Source of the DNA: Coprococcus sp.
GTDB taxonomy: Bacteria > Bacillota > Clostridia > Lachnospirales > Lachnospiraceae
Length of the DNA: 64,000 bases
Direction of reading: 5' to 3'
Assembly (NCBI GenBank): GCA_017935345.1
Contig: JAGBHU010000016.1
Coordinates: forward strand, 62,001-126,000
In this document: positions 26,525 to 38,800 of the stretch, piece by piece
Layout of the letters: the number at the start of each line of letters is the position of its first letter
Numbering within the stretch: position 1 is the first letter of the stretch
Program-made: the position numbers and the translations under genes
The notes under the pieces: model-generated
Databases searched by the model: none
The model's input: only the letters and a program-made list of their open reading frames with translations
What the model was told of the DNA's origin: nothing

Positions 26525-27286
26525 ATGAGTGCAGTTACAAAGGGACAAAGAAATTTACTTTTATTTTTGTTGGGCGTAGCAATTATTTTCTTACCAATCA
26601 GATTCCTTGCAATGGGCAATTTTGATGAAAAGAAAGAAATTGACAAAGAGAAGAATGAGCGCCAGACATATTATAATGATTTGAAAGCAAAGGACAATAA
26701 CAGACAGCAGTATATAGATGACACAGCCTTTTACAAAGAGGAATATGAAAAGGTATTAAGTGAGTTCCCATCTGAAATATATCAGGATAATACCATTATG
26801 TATCTTCAGGGAATTAAGGATGAATATAAGCTTGACTTCCCGACGGTAGCAATGGGAGAGGAAACTTTATTCTATACGCTTGGTTCAGGTGCAGTAGGAG
26901 ATGTATCACTTGATACACCAACAGCTGAAGGTACTGAGGAGACTACGCCTGCTGAAGATGGAGAGCTTGTTGCTACAACAGATGGCTATAACTGCTATTC
27001 AGCTACATTCCCTGTAACATATACAGGTGATTACGATGATATCAAGTCTGTAATTGATTATATTAAGGAAGGCGATTTCAGAATGACTCTTGATGAAATC
27101 AGTATCGCTTTCAATGACGCTGAAGGATATTATGAAGGAAGTCTTACATTTACATCATATGCAGTAAACGGTGGAGACAGAACAACCGACCATGCTGACG
27201 TAAATGTTCAGACAGGTACAAATAATATATTTGGTAACCCAACAGTAAAACCAACTACAACAACCGGAGATACAACTACAGAGTAA
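26525..27286 (+). CDS. pilO: Type IV pilus assembly protein PilO
   Basis: A 253-residue protein with a single transmembrane helix near residues 10-30, a coiled coil at about 35-80, and an extracytoplasmic ferredoxin-like domain near 150-220 (the Y-T-G-D-Y-D-D-I-K-S-V-I segment is typical of PilO). A threonine-rich tail ends the protein. PilO pairs with PilN to form the inner-membrane alignment complex. The sequence is divergent, so the name rests on topology, on that segment and on its position after pilMN. Confidence 0.85.
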   Translation: MSAVTKGQRNLLLFLLGVAIIFLPIRFLAMGNFDEKKEIDKEKNERQTYYNDLKAKDNNRQQYIDDTAFYKEEYEKVLSEFPSEIYQDNTIMYLQGIKDEYKLDFPTVAMGEETLFYTLGSGAVGDVSLDTPTAEGTEETTPAEDGELVATTDGYNCYSATFPVTYTGDYDDIKSVIDYIKEGDFRMTLDEISIAFNDAEGYYEGSLTFTSYAVNGGDRTTDHADVNVQTGTNNIFGNPTVKPTTTTGDTTTE

Positions 27287-27307
27287 TCTTTGAACGGAGT
27301 GAAAAAA

Positions 27308-28639
27308 ATGGCAAAAATAAATAATAAAGGCTTTAGCTTGGTAGAAGTAATAGTTGCCATTGCCATATTTGCTATCTTAATTATACCATTAACCACCCAG
27401 CTTATTTCGGCTGTCAACACGAATACGAAAACGACTAAAAAACAGTATGCAGTTGAAATGGCTGAGGAGTTAATGGAAAGCTTTAAGGTATGTGACCTGA
27501 AGGATGATATAACGATATCGGACGGTGACGCAACGTCATCAAGTGAGTATGTATTTTCAAAAACCGCAACGGAAAAAAAGAACATTACGCTTCCGGACAC
27601 GAGTGCTGTGCAATATACGGTTGATACATATGAGTGCAATGATATTGCTATAGGCGGAAATTTTGAGACATACACATGTAAGGTTACGGTAAATAGTGCT
27701 GCCTATGCGGTATCCTCGAAAGGTTATGTATATGACAGAGAGACAAATGCCTGCAAGGTAGATGACAGCGGTAATTATATAAAAACGAATCCGGCTACAG
27801 GTACTATTAGAAATCTGGATAATAAGCAGGCTGCTATTATTACAGGTGCAACTTATACGGGCCAGGGTAGTAGTGTAAGTGAAAACAATCTGGATAATCA
27901 GGCGTTTGAACATTTCAGAGATGTTAAGCTTGATATTCTTAAGGAAAACAAGGTTTATTATAATCAGTATCTTTCCGGCTCAGATTATTTTTCACAAGAT
28001 TATTTTAACAAATACACGACTATCAAGGTATCAAAAGTAGGCGCTAAATATATGATTGAGTGTATCGTAAGATATGAGGATCAGGCACAGTTGGCAGTTA
28101 TTTCTGCAAAATATGCCACCGATGCAAAAAATGTATATTATCCGGATTCGGCATATGGCAATGGAGTAGTATACAGACAGGAGTTTGATGAACTTCCACC
28201 GATATATCTCTTATATGCACCGGCTATATATAATGGTGCATATTGTCCAAGGGATTATATTAGTATTGATAATTCTCTTGCACCGGATGTTACACCAAAG
28301 GTATATATCTTTGAGACAGCTTCTGACATCAAAGCGGATTATGAAGATATTATATGCCAGCAGTTTGGTGTTTCAGACCTGAGCCAGTTGGTATATCAGA
28401 GCAGTAAATATGCCACGAATCAGAAAAAGGTAAGCGTAAGAGTGAATCTGGAAGCAGGAGATGCGGATAAGCTGAAGGTATATGCAAATTTTAATACGGA
28501 TAAGGCGAACTCAGACATCAACGTTTTGGATATGTCCGAGGATGAGAATGATTCCGTTTATCTGTATGATATCAGCGTCACACTGACAGATAGTGAAGGT
28601 CATAAAACAACAGTATCAGGAACAAGGGGGAAGGAATAA
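27308..28639 (+). CDS. Large minor pilin, PilV/GspI-like
   Basis: A 443-residue prepilin starting at ATG 27308 after CGGAG; an in-frame TTG at 27290 is less likely. The processing site is N-K-G-F-S-L-V-E-V, with Glu5 present, followed by a hydrophobic helix and then A-V-E-M-A-E-E-L-M-E-S, which resembles PilV/GspI-type minor pilins. The extracellular part (about 400 residues) is three to four times the usual size and I recognise no domain in it. It is the first of four consecutive pilin-like genes. It overlaps nothing; the next gene starts right after its stop. Confidence 0.87.
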   Translation: MAKINNKGFSLVEVIVAIAIFAILIIPLTTQLISAVNTNTKTTKKQYAVEMAEELMESFKVCDLKDDITISDGDATSSSEYVFSKTATEKKNITLPDTSAVQYTVDTYECNDIAIGGNFETYTCKVTVNSAAYAVSSKGYVYDRETNACKVDDSGNYIKTNPATGTIRNLDNKQAAIITGATYTGQGSSVSENNLDNQAFEHFRDVKLDILKENKVYYNQYLSGSDYFSQDYFNKYTTIKVSKVGAKYMIECIVRYEDQAQLAVISAKYATDAKNVYYPDSAYGNGVVYRQEFDELPPIYLLYAPAIYNGAYCPRDYISIDNSLAPDVTPKVYIFETASDIKADYEDIICQQFGVSDLSQLVYQSSKYATNQKKVSVRVNLEAGDADKLKVYANFNTDKANSDINVLDMSEDENDSVYLYDISVTLTDSEGHKTTVSGTRGKE

Positions 28640-31462
28640 ATGATTAAGAAGATAAAACACAAGCTTCGTAAAACGAATAATCATGGCTCCAGCTTTGTTC
28701 TTGTTATTGTGTCTACAACCTTTCTCAGCATATTGGTATCAGCATTGCTGCTTGGTGCCATGCTGGCATATAAGCTGAAGTTCTATAAGGTAAATTCATT
28801 AAATAACTTCTATAGTGTTGAGAAGGCAATGGATGAAATATATGCAGGTATCGGTTCTACTACGAATGAATACCTGTATTTGGCGTATACAACAACAGCA
28901 GAGCTGGTTGTCGTATATGATGACGTGAACAAAGAGTATAAGAATCTTAACAATGATGAAGCAAATAAGTTGTTTAAGAAACTGTTTATGAGAGGAATTA
29001 CAAATGATAAAAATTACAAAGAAATCAAGAATTTAGCGAATACTCTCAAAACATATATATCTGATGACAGTATTGTTCTGGATACGGCAAACATGCAGGT
29101 TGTATTTCAGGACGAAAACGGAAAGCGCTTAAAACAGTATTTCAGACCTGACGGCAAGCCGATGTCAGATCTTCCTGAACCGGGATTTGACAAAGAGAAG
29201 ATCGAGAAGGTGCTTTTTAAGAACATATGCGTAAAGAGAAATATTACGATGTCTGCTTCTGAGGTTGGTACAACTGCCGGAACATATGAGCAGTCTATTA
29301 CAACGGATATTGTTCTTACGGAACCTGAGTATAATGTATCATTTGACATGGCCAGTGCATCATCAGACAGTTTATATAATTATGCAATACTTGCAGATAT
29401 GGGTATTGAGATTGATGATGCCACAACAGGTACGGATGTTTTCATTAAAGGAAATATCTATGCAGCATCTGATTATTATAATAAGGATTATAATGCAAAT
29501 GCCGGCAAGAAGGTTACGGAAGAGTATGACAAAGCGAAGACCACTACATGGGGTTCTACGAACAGCAGTGCATATTCAGGAATCTATGTAAATGGTGAAA
29601 ACACAAGTCTTACAATGAATTCTGATGTTGTTGTCTGTTCCGGTGCGCTTGCAGCCTTTAATGGTTCCGATATCAGTCTGGCAGGTCGTTCATCACTTTT
29701 GTCAGAGCTTTGGGCAGACAATATTATTATAGCGGGTACGAAGGGCGGTAATATCACTGCGGCAGCAAACGCATATATATATGATGACACAGAGCTTAAT
29801 GCCGAAGAGTCCAATCTTACCTTTACGAAGGGCAGATATTTCGGATACAGCTATGCGGCAGATGATATCAGAAGTGTGAACCTTCTTCGTACAGCCGGTT
29901 ATCTGGCAACAGGCTATGAGCTTAGATCACATTTTAGTGACAGTGCCGTTATCGTAAATGGCAAAGGCTCAACGCTGAACTTTAAAAATTTGGACTCTCT
30001 TTATATCGCAGGTAAGTCCTATATTGAGTTTTCAAAGATTGCGGCATCAACCGTAAATCCTGCGGATACCAGCATAACAGTAGATAAGGATGCGGATTTT
30101 GCATATACATCATTGAAGGATTATTCAACAGGACAGTCGCTCGATGTAAAGTCCAATCAGTTAATTTTCCTTACACAGTGGGAGCCTGTTGTGAATACGG
30201 AAAAGGTAGATCCCGATACAGGAATTACAACAGTAAAACTGAGATTCCCTGCTACATTTGCTGCGGATACAACGATGAGAAGCCTATATCAGGATTTCCT
30301 CGATTCAGCGGATCAGATAACAGCTATCAAGCAGACGGTATCAGGTCATAATTATTATTATCTGTATATTGAGGCGGGTGACAGTGATGATGACGGTATC
30401 AGCAACGCTGAGGAATTTGCCGAGAAGTATTATGATATGTTTAACAGCGGCTATGGAGATGCAATTACAGGAAAGCTTTATAATGTAGCAAATTATGAAG
30501 AGTTTGAAGTAAAGCTTGTTCTGCCGTCTTCAGGAAATTCAGATATAGATACGGATCGTGTCAACGCAAATGGTGCGGTAACCTATCAGAAGGCAGATGA
30601 TTCATTGTTCTATAAGTCTTCTGCTGAAACGACACTAAATGTTGATACGGCGCTTAAAAATGCTTCCGGTTCAAAGACATTTACAATGTTACTTGGAAAT
30701 AAGGGTCAGGAAGCAAATAATCTTACATACGAAGCTTTGAGAAATGCATCTGCTGAATTGGCAACCAATGCAAACGTGAGCAGTACAAACATCAGAGCTG
30801 AATATACATCAGAGCAGCGCATCAGTAATTTCCTTACTTATATGTATATCAATATGAGGGATCATCTTGATGTAACAGATAAGGTTGATGAAGCGACAAA
30901 GCTGAATGTTTCTGCTTGGGATATTGCAGGATATAATGAGCTCGGCGGAAAGTATCATTATGAATATTATAAGAATACTGACAGTTATTCATATGATTAC
31001 AGTATTACACCACTTCACAATTATGTAAATTATCCGTATATATTTACGCATAATGTCAGTGTGAATGAGACGGTTGGTGACAGTATCATAGTTGTGAATA
31101 AAGGAGATGTAACACTTAGTACAAGTGACCCGAACGGGGAGCTTCAGGGTATTGTAATAGCTACAGGAAATGTAACATTTGACAAAACGGTAAAATCCTT
31201 TAGAGGACTTATTATTACCGGTTCTAAGCTGAAGTGTCATTATAATGTATCACTTTCAGCTGATGCAATATATGTTGCAAATCTGTTGCAGTCATGCTCG
31301 GAAAGTGCGGATGATGACATCAATCTCATTACAAAAGAGATATTACTTAAGTATCAGGCAGTAGGAGATGATAACAGCTCAACGGTTACAGGCTCTTCTA
31401 TTTCAGATATCTCTTATCAGGACATTCTTGTTTTCGAGAACTGGAAGAAGAATGTGGAATAG
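28640..31462 (+). CDS. 940-residue PilX/GspK-like minor pilin
   Basis: The N-terminus has N-H-G-S-S-F-V-L-V-I-V followed by a hydrophobic helix (about 18-45) and then S-V-E-K-A-M-D-E-I, the layout of PilX/GspK-type pilins. Mature position 5 is Leu, not Glu, as in the GspK tip subunit. The remaining 890 residues are extracellular. Residues 581-592 (D-S-D-D-D-G-I-S-N-A-E-E) match a DxDxDG calcium loop. The middle part (about 240-430) has many short Ser/Thr/Asn-rich strands with turns, suggesting a beta-solenoid. No other PilX of this length is known to me. The gene directly follows the PilV-like gene. Confidence 0.75.
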   Translation: MIKKIKHKLRKTNNHGSSFVLVIVSTTFLSILVSALLLGAMLAYKLKFYKVNSLNNFYSVEKAMDEIYAGIGSTTNEYLYLAYTTTAELVVVYDDVNKEYKNLNNDEANKLFKKLFMRGITNDKNYKEIKNLANTLKTYISDDSIVLDTANMQVVFQDENGKRLKQYFRPDGKPMSDLPEPGFDKEKIEKVLFKNICVKRNITMSASEVGTTAGTYEQSITTDIVLTEPEYNVSFDMASASSDSLYNYAILADMGIEIDDATTGTDVFIKGNIYAASDYYNKDYNANAGKKVTEEYDKAKTTTWGSTNSSAYSGIYVNGENTSLTMNSDVVVCSGALAAFNGSDISLAGRSSLLSELWADNIIIAGTKGGNITAAANAYIYDDTELNAEESNLTFTKGRYFGYSYAADDIRSVNLLRTAGYLATGYELRSHFSDSAVIVNGKGSTLNFKNLDSLYIAGKSYIEFSKIAASTVNPADTSITVDKDADFAYTSLKDYSTGQSLDVKSNQLIFLTQWEPVVNTEKVDPDTGITTVKLRFPATFAADTTMRSLYQDFLDSADQITAIKQTVSGHNYYYLYIEAGDSDDDGISNAEEFAEKYYDMFNSGYGDAITGKLYNVANYEEFEVKLVLPSSGNSDIDTDRVNANGAVTYQKADDSLFYKSSAETTLNVDTALKNASGSKTFTMLLGNKGQEANNLTYEALRNASAELATNANVSSTNIRAEYTSEQRISNFLTYMYINMRDHLDVTDKVDEATKLNVSAWDIAGYNELGGKYHYEYYKNTDSYSYDYSITPLHNYVNYPYIFTHNVSVNETVGDSIIVVNKGDVTLSTSDPNGELQGIVIATGNVTFDKTVKSFRGLIITGSKLKCHYNVSLSADAIYVANLLQSCSESADDDINLITKEILLKYQAVGDDNSSTVTGSSISDISYQDILVFENWKKNVE

Positions 31463-31472
31463 GGGGTATAAT

Positions 31473-31985
31473 ATGAAGAAACAATTAAAAAATAATAGTG
31501 GATACTCCCTGGTAGAGCTGATTATAGTCATTGCAATCATCGCAATCCTTTCAGGACTGGCAGCATTTACATTAAGTGCGATAAAGTCCGCGAAAGCTAC
31601 AGCAGCATTACAAAACTTTGATACGGAGCTTTCGGCATTGGCAACAAGAACGAGGGCTCAAAGCGGAGATAATGCAATCATGCTGACAAGAGATGGTGAT
31701 GATTATAAAGTTTATTACGGCACAAGTTCAGACGGAACAGAAGCCAAATGGAGTCAGACATCAACAAAGGCTGAGCTTACCATGGTTGATGTAGATATCT
31801 ACTATAATGAGCCGGGACAAACGGCATCATTACTGACAGGCAACAAGATAATAAAGTTTAAAAAAGCGGATGGTACGGTAGTTACAGGGGCAGGCTTATA
31901 TGAGTTCAAAAAAGGCGGAACTCAAGATGCCGTCGGAAGAGTAACGCTTAATGCTTCTACCGGCAGCCATTACTTTGGGAAATAG
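31473..31985 (+). CDS. Minor pilin, GspH/FimU-like
   Basis: A 170-residue prepilin starting at ATG 31473, after AGGGGG; the frame is open further upstream inside the previous gene but without a start signal. The processing site is N-S-G-Y-S-L-V-E-L-I, with a tyrosine in place of phenylalanine at mature position 1 and Glu5 retained, then a hydrophobic helix. The globular domain of about 130 residues is the size expected for GspH/FimU. The assignment to that class is by size and gene order rather than sequence. Confidence 0.87.
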   Translation: MKKQLKNNSGYSLVELIIVIAIIAILSGLAAFTLSAIKSAKATAALQNFDTELSALATRTRAQSGDNAIMLTRDGDDYKVYYGTSSDGTEAKWSQTSTKAELTMVDVDIYYNEPGQTASLLTGNKIIKFKKADGTVVTGAGLYEFKKGGTQDAVGRVTLNASTGSHYFGK

Positions 31986-31994
31986 GAGGTGTGA

Positions 31995-32840
31995 ATGTTG
32001 AAAAAATCTGATAACAGGGGTTTCACATTCATTGAGCTTATCCTGTATATGGCTATCCTAAGTATCTTTATGGTAGCCGTTATGACATTGATAGGTTCAA
32101 CGGTGGCCTCCAACAAGAAAATAAGTTCAAGAAAGAAACTACAGACTCAGGCGACAGAGACATATGATACGATATCAGATATGCTGATGGGCGCAACGGA
32201 TGTCAGAATACGTGGCAAGGCATATATAGGGACGGTTACGTCAGGTGTTTTATCATATAGTCAGAAGGAAGCGAATTTCGTTATTCCGAAAGCTGATGAT
32301 GAGAAAGCTGCAGACGGTAAGCTGATTAAGACCGGAGGCGTTGCTAAACGTGCACAGTATGTTCACGGACCGGGTGGTGAAGGCGGAGGAACGGATTGTT
32401 ATGATATTGCAGATATAAAGCCGTTTTTGGAGTCGACAACGCCGTCTTCTGATACAGAAACCTGTATCGATGTAAAGTATCTCTGGATTAAATATGCTTC
32501 GGATATTGATGAAACAACGAAGGATAATATTTATACATACTGTACATTGAAGTATGATCCGGCATCCAGAAATATATATGTATACAGGATATCATCAGAT
32601 GATCCGTTATATGCTTCCTCTCCATACGCGTATGGCGAAGCCTTTAACGATTATAGTTCAGTAGATGGATATATCCTATGTAAGAATGTAGATAAATTCC
32701 AATTACAGGTAAATCCTGAGACAGGAACATTTGCAGTTATTTTGGACTTTAGTGACCCTAAGGTAGGCACATCATATGATATCAATGGAGTAGTGAGTCT
32801 TAGAAATTCATTCGTACTTAAGAGTCATGAATGGAATTAA
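31995..32840 (+). CDS. Minor pilin, PilW/GspJ-like
   Basis: A 281-residue prepilin with processing site N-R-G-F-T-F-I-E-L-I and Glu5, followed by a hydrophobic helix and R-K-K-L-Q-T-Q-A, similar to the GspJ/PilW group. AGGAGGT lies four bases before ATG 31995; the in-frame TTG at 31998 would give better spacing and remove one residue. A glycine-rich loop (G-P-G-G-E-G-G-G) occurs near residue 128. It completes a set of four minor pilins resembling the pilus priming complex. Confidence 0.87.
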   Translation: MLKKSDNRGFTFIELILYMAILSIFMVAVMTLIGSTVASNKKISSRKKLQTQATETYDTISDMLMGATDVRIRGKAYIGTVTSGVLSYSQKEANFVIPKADDEKAADGKLIKTGGVAKRAQYVHGPGGEGGGTDCYDIADIKPFLESTTPSSDTETCIDVKYLWIKYASDIDETTKDNIYTYCTLKYDPASRNIYVYRISSDDPLYASSPYAYGEAFNDYSSVDGYILCKNVDKFQLQVNPETGTFAVILDFSDPKVGTSYDINGVVSLRNSFVLKSHEWN

Positions 32841-32858
32841 TGAAGGAGGGACAGACTG

Positions 32859-35800
32859 GTGTTTAAGAATAAAAAGGTTATTTTATCATCAATAGCTATT
32901 GTATTTACACTTGTGGTTTGCTCTATATTTGTAAATTTCACTTTGGCTAATTCGGGCTCTCCTACAGAAAGTGGTATTGCTGGTACCGGTATAAATTCCA
33001 GCATAACCGGATATTCGAATATAGACATTGCAGTTATTAATTCTAATGATGCAAGTCTTAAAGCGACAGGAGACGATAAGTTCCGAGTAGTTCAGATTCT
33101 TCCTGATGGATTGTCATCAGTAGCTGCAACAGATACAGCTCTTACTGCAAAGGTTACAGCAGCTAATTATAGTGGCAAGGTTACATCAGAAAGTGACTGG
33201 GGTAACACATCATATCTTTGGAGATATATATATGGTGATGAGTATTTCAGATTAGCGGTATTTAACGGATATAAGACGATAACAACTGACGAGATGGCAG
33301 AGGGTGCTGTACAGCTTACATCTGTTACAGTAAGTGCGCTTAATTCGATGAATACTTCGGCTCAGGAGATTTTGGGCAGAGCTGATATGATTTATATCTA
33401 TTCATCAAATTCATCGGACTATGGTGCGTCAGGAGCAGACCTTAGTGAAGAATTGTATAGCTGGCTGGATGTTTATGCAACTACAGACAGACATCCAATC
33501 GCAATATGCAGAAAGGCATTATGTACAGATGACCCAACTACGATTTCAGGTAATAATGATACCTATAGAATGGGTGCTCTTGCATATAAGCTTATTACAA
33601 AAAATCTGATGGCAAGATATGACAATGTCTTGGTTACAGAAGAGGATTTCTTTAAAACTCTTTATGAAGAAGCAGAGGATGGAAAAGTGATTCCTGATAT
33701 GCCAAGTACAACAAAGACCATATCAGACTTTATTCTTACTGCTGAACGCGGTGCAAATGAGGGTGGCAAAGATTATATAAGTTACAATACATACTATAAA
33801 TGGTATGACGGAATGTCTATTCAGGATTTCCTGAATAGAAATATTACCAGCGAGACAGCAGACTCTGCATATGTTAAGGCTGGTGATAAAGCGGGTCTTA
33901 CAGGAGATAAAAAAGAATGGAATTTTGATAATGCCAATGTACTGATTATTTCCGAAGAAACGACAAGCGCAATGTTTAATACAATGAGTGGCATGAATAG
34001 TAATGCAGCATTTGCAGCTTCCGATTACAAATATAATAAAAAGACAGGTAAATGGGAGGCTGTTGAGTCAGCGCCAAACAGTGAACTTACAAAGCTGATG
34101 TATAATACCGGTTCAACCGGTGATGCGAAGCATGTTCCGAGTGGTGCTAATATTTATTTGCTGGATTCTTCAAAATTGATGGATGCCATTTCATCGGGCT
34201 CTTCTTTTAGTAATATGAAATTATCTTCTTCATATTATAAGGATGTTGAGACAAAAAGTATTTCAGGAAGCATCAAAGTAGTACCTGAGATGGGTGCTGA
34301 TAACGCAATCGATCTTGAGGGTTGGACTGTACAGCTTATTGCAAAGGATGAGAACGGTGTATATCATTATGTAAGCAAGGATGGCTCAACCGGATATAGT
34401 TTTACTTTAAGCGCTAGTGACGATAAATATTACGAGCATGATGATGAAACAGATACTTCTGTTTATAAGTATGAGTTTATCAGTTTAAATGCAAATTATG
34501 AATATTCAGCAGTTCTCGTATCCCCGGATGGAGCTTATGCTGATTACAGAATCGGCAGAATCGATAATGATTTTGTTATTGATAATGCTTCTGCTGCAGA
34601 CGGTACAGATACACCGGAACAGCCGGGATATGACTATACAAGTGTTAATACGGCTGATGATTTTGACAACAAGATAGTGTCTGACCCGGATGCTTATTCA
34701 GATGATTTCTTATCTGAGTATATGATATTTAGTGTTGATGACCCAAGTGACGTATATAACTATGTTAAGAGTCTTCACGATAAATTTGCAAGTGAACAGA
34801 TTACGTACAGTCAGGGCTTTGGACCGTTAGACTTTACACAGTACGATTTTATCTTTATTGATAAGGGTAAATATTCTACAGAGATCGGTCAGACTGCATA
34901 TGATGCGTTATGTGCCGCAGTAGAAAAGGGCGTATATGTTATTGCAAGTTCAAAAGCCGGTGATGGCAAGGGTTCAGGTACCGGCGGCGGTGGTGGAAGC
35001 ACAACAATCATTGTCAACAGTCCGTCTGCAAAGGCAATAGCAGATATCATTAACGCAGGTATCTATCGCGACGGTTCGGATAATAAGTTTAAGGTTCTTG
35101 AGATTCAGCCGGACTATCCGATTGACGAAGAGATTGCAAGTAAGCTGCCATCCGTTTCGACTGAATGGGAAACAAAGAGTGATGGAAAGACAAAGATAAC
35201 CGGTAATTATTACACGGTTCCATCCGATGTTGAAAGCGGAAAAGCAAAAGAGGAGCTTCCGTCTTTATTGACAGAATATTATGCGTTTGATTTGACAAAG
35301 GCAAAAATTGCGTATGCAATCGACGGTCTTAATTATGGTGATATCGAGTTGACGCAGGTTTCTACAGAGGCACTTATCGGAATGAAGGAAGATATTGCTG
35401 CTACATATGATTTGGTTTATATTGGTGGTGATATCAGTGCGTTAGACAGAAATCCGGCTGATATGTATGGCGGACAGCTGCAAATCAGCAGCATATTTGG
35501 CTATACCTATTTAGGTTTACCTACGTTTTTGATGTACTATCATACAGGACTTATAAACAAGATGCAAAGTGCAGGCACCTATAAGATGGACCGTTCTGTG
35601 ACAGGTAAGAGGTTGTTGGCATCGCCTTATATTGGCGGTACATATTATACGGATACCTATATTGCAGAAGCCGGAAATGACTTAACGAAGACCAAATATG
35701 ATGAATTGGTAAATTATATTAGTTCAGGCAGACCGGTAATAGTAAGCAATGAGCTTTCTTCCGTATATGAGAATATGCAGGGAACAAATGCCAGTGGAAA

Positions 35801-38800
35801 TAAATTGTCAAAGACGGAGCTGCTTCAGGGCTTCTGGTACAATAACGGTAAGCTTGAACGTGGCAACCTGTATCTTGACCCTTCATCAAGGATGTATACA
35901 CTGATAGGAAATATCTATTCCAGATATACAGGAAAAAATGGTTCTAATGTCTGGTGGGGATTTGATCCGGCATCTACAAAGATGATTGATAATACATCTG
36001 AGGAGTATGGAAAAACAAACTACACATATTATCGAAAGGAAAACAAGAGTTATCTTGATGAGGATGCTCAGGGACATGATTGGTATAATTCAGGTTCGGA
36101 TGTTGATGTAATTAAGAAGTATGCTGTCGTTCTGAGTAACGAATATAATGATACGCTTAATACGCTGGTTAATGAATCCAGGACGAGAACAAGACTGCTC
36201 ATTACCAGTAAGCCTACGAAATATGTACAGGGAATAACAGGTACCTATATTAAAACAAATAATCTGGCATTTACATTTGTAGTAAATGGTCCGGATCCTA
36301 CCTATAAGTATGAGCTTTATGTAGATAAAGATAAGAATACTGCATTTACTTCTGAGGATTACAATATCAGTGGTACCGTATCCTCGGGTGTTGAGAAATC
36401 AGCAAGTATTACTGTAGATCAGGATTTCTTTGGAGCTGCATCATGGTATCTTGTAATTAAGGATGCTGCAGGTAAAACAGTAGTAGCTGAAGAGACAGGT
36501 CTGAGTAAGATTATCAATAATAATATGTCTAAGAGTGAAATCAATGTTCTTCAGGTTCAGACGATGGCTGAGGGACAGGGTGCTACATCATGGACTGCTA
36601 CGGATACCTTGTATTTCGATATAACATCGCAGACAGCTCATAAGATTGCAAAGTATAATACTTATGCAAATCAGACGAATCTTGATACGGTATCTGCTGC
36701 ACAGTATAAGTGCCTTGGCAGACATGAAAACAGATTTGGTATTGTAGAGTATGATATCGGTATAGCGAACGATGATTATTTCTCAAATCTTGCGGATGAG
36801 ATAGCAGAGGATTACGATATCAATTTGGATATGGTCGTAGCATCATCTGACAGAGCAAAATTCACAACAGGTGATAACGTAACGGATGTATACGATTGTC
36901 TTGATACATGGGTAGCAGAGGCAGAAATTTTGAAGGAAGGAAATGCTGTTGACGGATTTACACAGGCAGAGTACAAGGCATTGGTAGGAACGGCATTGTC
37001 AAGTTATTCAGCAAAATCAGCAGCCGTTCAGGGACCGAAAGAAGCGCTTGACAAATATTTGCAGGGCGCGATTGAGGCACTTCAGGGAACCTATACAGGT
37101 CCGAACAACTATGGTGCAAGGGGAACCTACAACACCTTCTTAGGCGGATTTAACGGTGGCGTTTCAAATAATACAATAATTGAATTACTTGAGTATATGA
37201 TTGCTACGGGCGAGTATTATATGATATACTTCCCTGGCTACAGCAGTAATACAGAAATTCATTTTGCTGAAGGTAAAGTAGATAATACGATGTACGGTAA
37301 ACAGTTTACCGATTTGTTTATTGCTTATCGTGATGCGAAGGATGCAGAGCTGATGGCAAAGGATAGGTATCAGGCTTGTCTTAGAAGGTCTTATGGTAAG
37401 GACTTTATGAAGAAGATGTATTCTATTCTGATTTTGGGACCATCCGATTCATTTGGAGGCTTTAAGGTAGACTTTAAGCAGAAAACATGTGAGTATATTC
37501 TCGATTATGTATCAGCCGGCGGTGATTTGTTCTTCTTCCATGATGCGATGACACCGTTTGCGGATGCAGGTAGTGTAAATCTTACAAAGTCACTCCTCGA
37601 AGTGGTTGGTATGAATAGATTCCATGTTAATTTGACCGATAATTCAAAGAGCTATAACGTGGCAATGCATGGATATACATCAAGCATAACCCAATCAGGA
37701 CTTGTACAGGGTACACTGACAGAGGATGGATATATTTATAAGAAGCAAAATGCTGCCAGCACTCCGGCAGGATATGTAAAGGGAACCTTAACTGAGGACG
37801 GAGAAATTTATGAAGTTGAAAATTATGGTACTACACATGATTGGCAGGGTCCGTTAAATGGTTGGGTGGAATGTGTTGGAACATTCCCTGTGCTTGATGA
37901 TTGGGGAAATGTTTCAAATAAGAGAATGTATAAGAAAGCTGCAACGGCAGGAACTTCCGGATATATTTGGCGGGACGCAACAACCTTTGACGAATATACA
38001 ATCATTCATGGCAATTATACTGAAAAAGCATATTGCTCGAAGGAATGGGCAGCCGCAGGAACCTCCGGACTGATTTGGCAGGAAGGCGGTACGCCAAACT
38101 ATAACGGTGCTTATACAGATGTAGAGTTTAAGTCATCAGATGAAAGCTTATATTATATGACACCATATGCATTTAATACGAAGGCGGGTAGCGGTATTAT
38201 TAACAGCTTTAATACCAATGTAAATGCAACAAATCCAAGTGCTAATAAGTTGGGCAAGGACGTTACAGTATATGTCAGTGGTCTTGCGATGACGGCATTA
38301 TATTATAATGGTAATCAGGGCGGTAAATCAACAGCACTTCCATATGTATATGCACAGGAGTCATTTACACAGGCTACAGCATGGTCGGGAGCTGCAAATG
38401 CAGACCAGTCAGCTTGTTCGGAGACCGTAAAGGCAGGCAGATTAAATGAAGGCCTGATTACGCTTTATCCGTATAGTATCGGTGAATCACTGAATATAGC
38501 CGGTACACATCAGCAGACATATGCACTTGATCTTGAAAGTGATAAGATTACCGTTTGGTATACACTTTCAGGTTCCAATAATTCATCCGGTGCAAAGACC
38601 AGATCCTCCAAGTATGCTGCTTCTCCATATGATGGAATGGAAGGTTACTTTATCTATACAACCTCATACGGAAGCGGAGCAGTTACATACTGTGGTGCCG
38701 GACATTCATCTGTTACGGGTAAGACGACAAGAAACAATGATGAAAGAAAGCTGTTTATCAATGTTATTGTCAATAGTGCTTTAGCAGTACCACCGAAGCC

